IMG/VR virus record: IMGVR_UViG_3300044611_000825
Span: 1-33,500 of that record
Direction: 5' to 3' (one strand)
DNA: 33,500 nucleotides
From: a virus
A program made the position numbers and the translations under genes. Below are positions 33,131-33,500 of this stretch, piece after piece. Positions within the stretch are counted from its first letter, which is position 1. The number at the start of each line of letters is the position of its first letter. The notes under the pieces are model-generated. The model saw only the letters and a program-made list of their open reading frames with translations, made no database searches and was not told the DNA's origin.

Positions 33131-33203
33131 AGTTAATCACCCAAGCAACCACACAACCGAAAGCAAAGGATACAGAAAGCACTACCTTATCGTAAAGATT
33201 CAT
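33126..33203 (-). CDS. Micro membrane protein
   Basis: A 25-residue frame from ATG 33203 behind GGAAGAA. Nearly all hydrophobic (VVLSVSFAFGCVVAWVI). It starts in a TAATG overlap with the gene upstream. Function unknown. Confidence 0.5.
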   Translation of the reverse strand: MNLYDKVVLSVSFAFGCVVAWVINS

Positions 33204-33313
33204 TATTTCTTCCTTATAGGAAAAACCAAATCAGAAACAAACCAAGCACTACCAATACCAACAACAAATCCCACAAGCATCCACGTCCAATCTATATCTA
33301 TATTATCGAACAT
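33203..33313 (-). CDS. Small membrane protein
   Basis: A 36-residue frame from ATG 33313 behind AAAGGAAC. Acidic start (FDNIDIDW), one hydrophobic helix (WMLVGFVVGIGSAWFVSDLV), basic end (PIRKK). Function unknown. Confidence 0.55.
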   Translation of the reverse strand: MFDNIDIDWTWMLVGFVVGIGSAWFVSDLVFPIRKK

Positions 33314-33328
33314 CCCGTGTTCCTTTCT

Positions 33329-33500
33329 TTAATCCTTTTTATATCCTACGAGCCACCGAACACCATCCTCATCTGTACTGATAAATCCATCAGTCCCAAA
33401 CCCCGCATCATTCAATTCTTTTTCGGCCATTCTTTTACACAGGGTATCCCCAATAGCAAGCACAGCACAAACCAATCCCATGATAATAATACCCACCACA
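33329..33500 (-). CDS. Membrane-associated small protein (5' end outside window)
   Basis: A frame open at the right edge. The visible part begins with hydrophobic VVGIIIMGLVCAVLAIGD, a membrane helix probably started upstream, and ends with a soluble segment (KELNDAGFGTDGFISTDEDG then VRWLVGYKKD). ATG 33481 exists but lies mid-helix. Function unknown. Confidence 0.5.
   Translation of the reverse strand, partial: VVGIIIMGLVCAVLAIGDTLCKRMAEKELNDAGFGTDGFISTDEDGVRWLVGYKKD

Noticed and set aside
33108-33332. 74-residue plus-strand open frame
   Set aside because: Antisense to two tiny minus-strand membrane protein genes with good ribosome sites; also crosses element E12.

Overview
This window looks like part of the genome of a large tailed bacteriophage. 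It carries about 85 small, tightly packed genes, nearly all on the minus strand, with many 1-14 bp stop/start overlaps. It also has phage-type genes for DNA ligase, UV endonuclease (UvdE), thymidylate synthase (ThyX), DUF932, a GP88-like protein and several HNH/endonuclease VII homing nucleases, plus a phage tRNA set and a phage tmRNA. The promoters are canonical sigma-70 type (TTGACA / TATAAT-like), so the host uses a standard RpoD. Bacteroidetes-type promoters are not seen. I cannot name the host from the sequence.

Layout. (1) 1-16.3 kb: AT-rich early/accessory operons on the minus strand. They hold the N-terminus of an ATP-dependent DNA ligase, an endonuclease VII-like HNH, tmRNA and tRNA-Ile(UAU), many small conserved phage proteins, a zinc deaminase, UvdE, a metallopeptidase, ThyX with an HNH gene beside it, and an ASCH protein. 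The only plus-strand gene is an HNH endonuclease at 15443-16066. (2) 16.3-20.4 kb: a run of tiny membrane proteins, a GT-A glycosyltransferase, a secreted papain-like (NlpC/CHAP-type) protein and short hypotheticals. Copies of a second repeat family (TCGCTGACTAT ... AATCCGTAGGATT) separate these genes. (3) 20.4-33.5 kb: a region of mostly one-gene cassettes with clearly higher GC in several genes. Each cassette has a promoter, a ribosome site, a short gene and then a structured intergenic element of about 85 bp. A tRNA cluster (Thr, Gln, Asn, Ser, Trp, Lys, and further right Arg) is embedded here. Other recognisable genes are DUF932, a phosphoribosyltransferase, a PD-(D/E)XK nuclease-like protein, a kinase-fold protein, a GP88-like Cys-rich protein and a lone ribosomal L7/L12 C-terminal-like domain.

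The most striking unexplained structure is the set of twelve intergenic dyads between 20.28 and 33.13 kb. Each has four degenerate palindromic 10-bp units (TAAGNNNTTA-like) arranged unit-5bp-unit / about 28 bp GC-rich core / unit-5bp-unit. It is followed on the minus strand by an A-tract/T-tract and then by a promoter. The second is a CCGATAA motif embedded between -35 and -10 in about eighteen promoters across the whole window. Together they suggest a phage-specific scheme of gene insulation and coordinated control that I do not recognise from any described phage.

Start sites below were often moved inward from the longest open frame, because a Shine-Dalgarno sequence and a stop/start overlap with the upstream gene pick the internal ATG. 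All assignments rest on reading the sequence; no database search was run.
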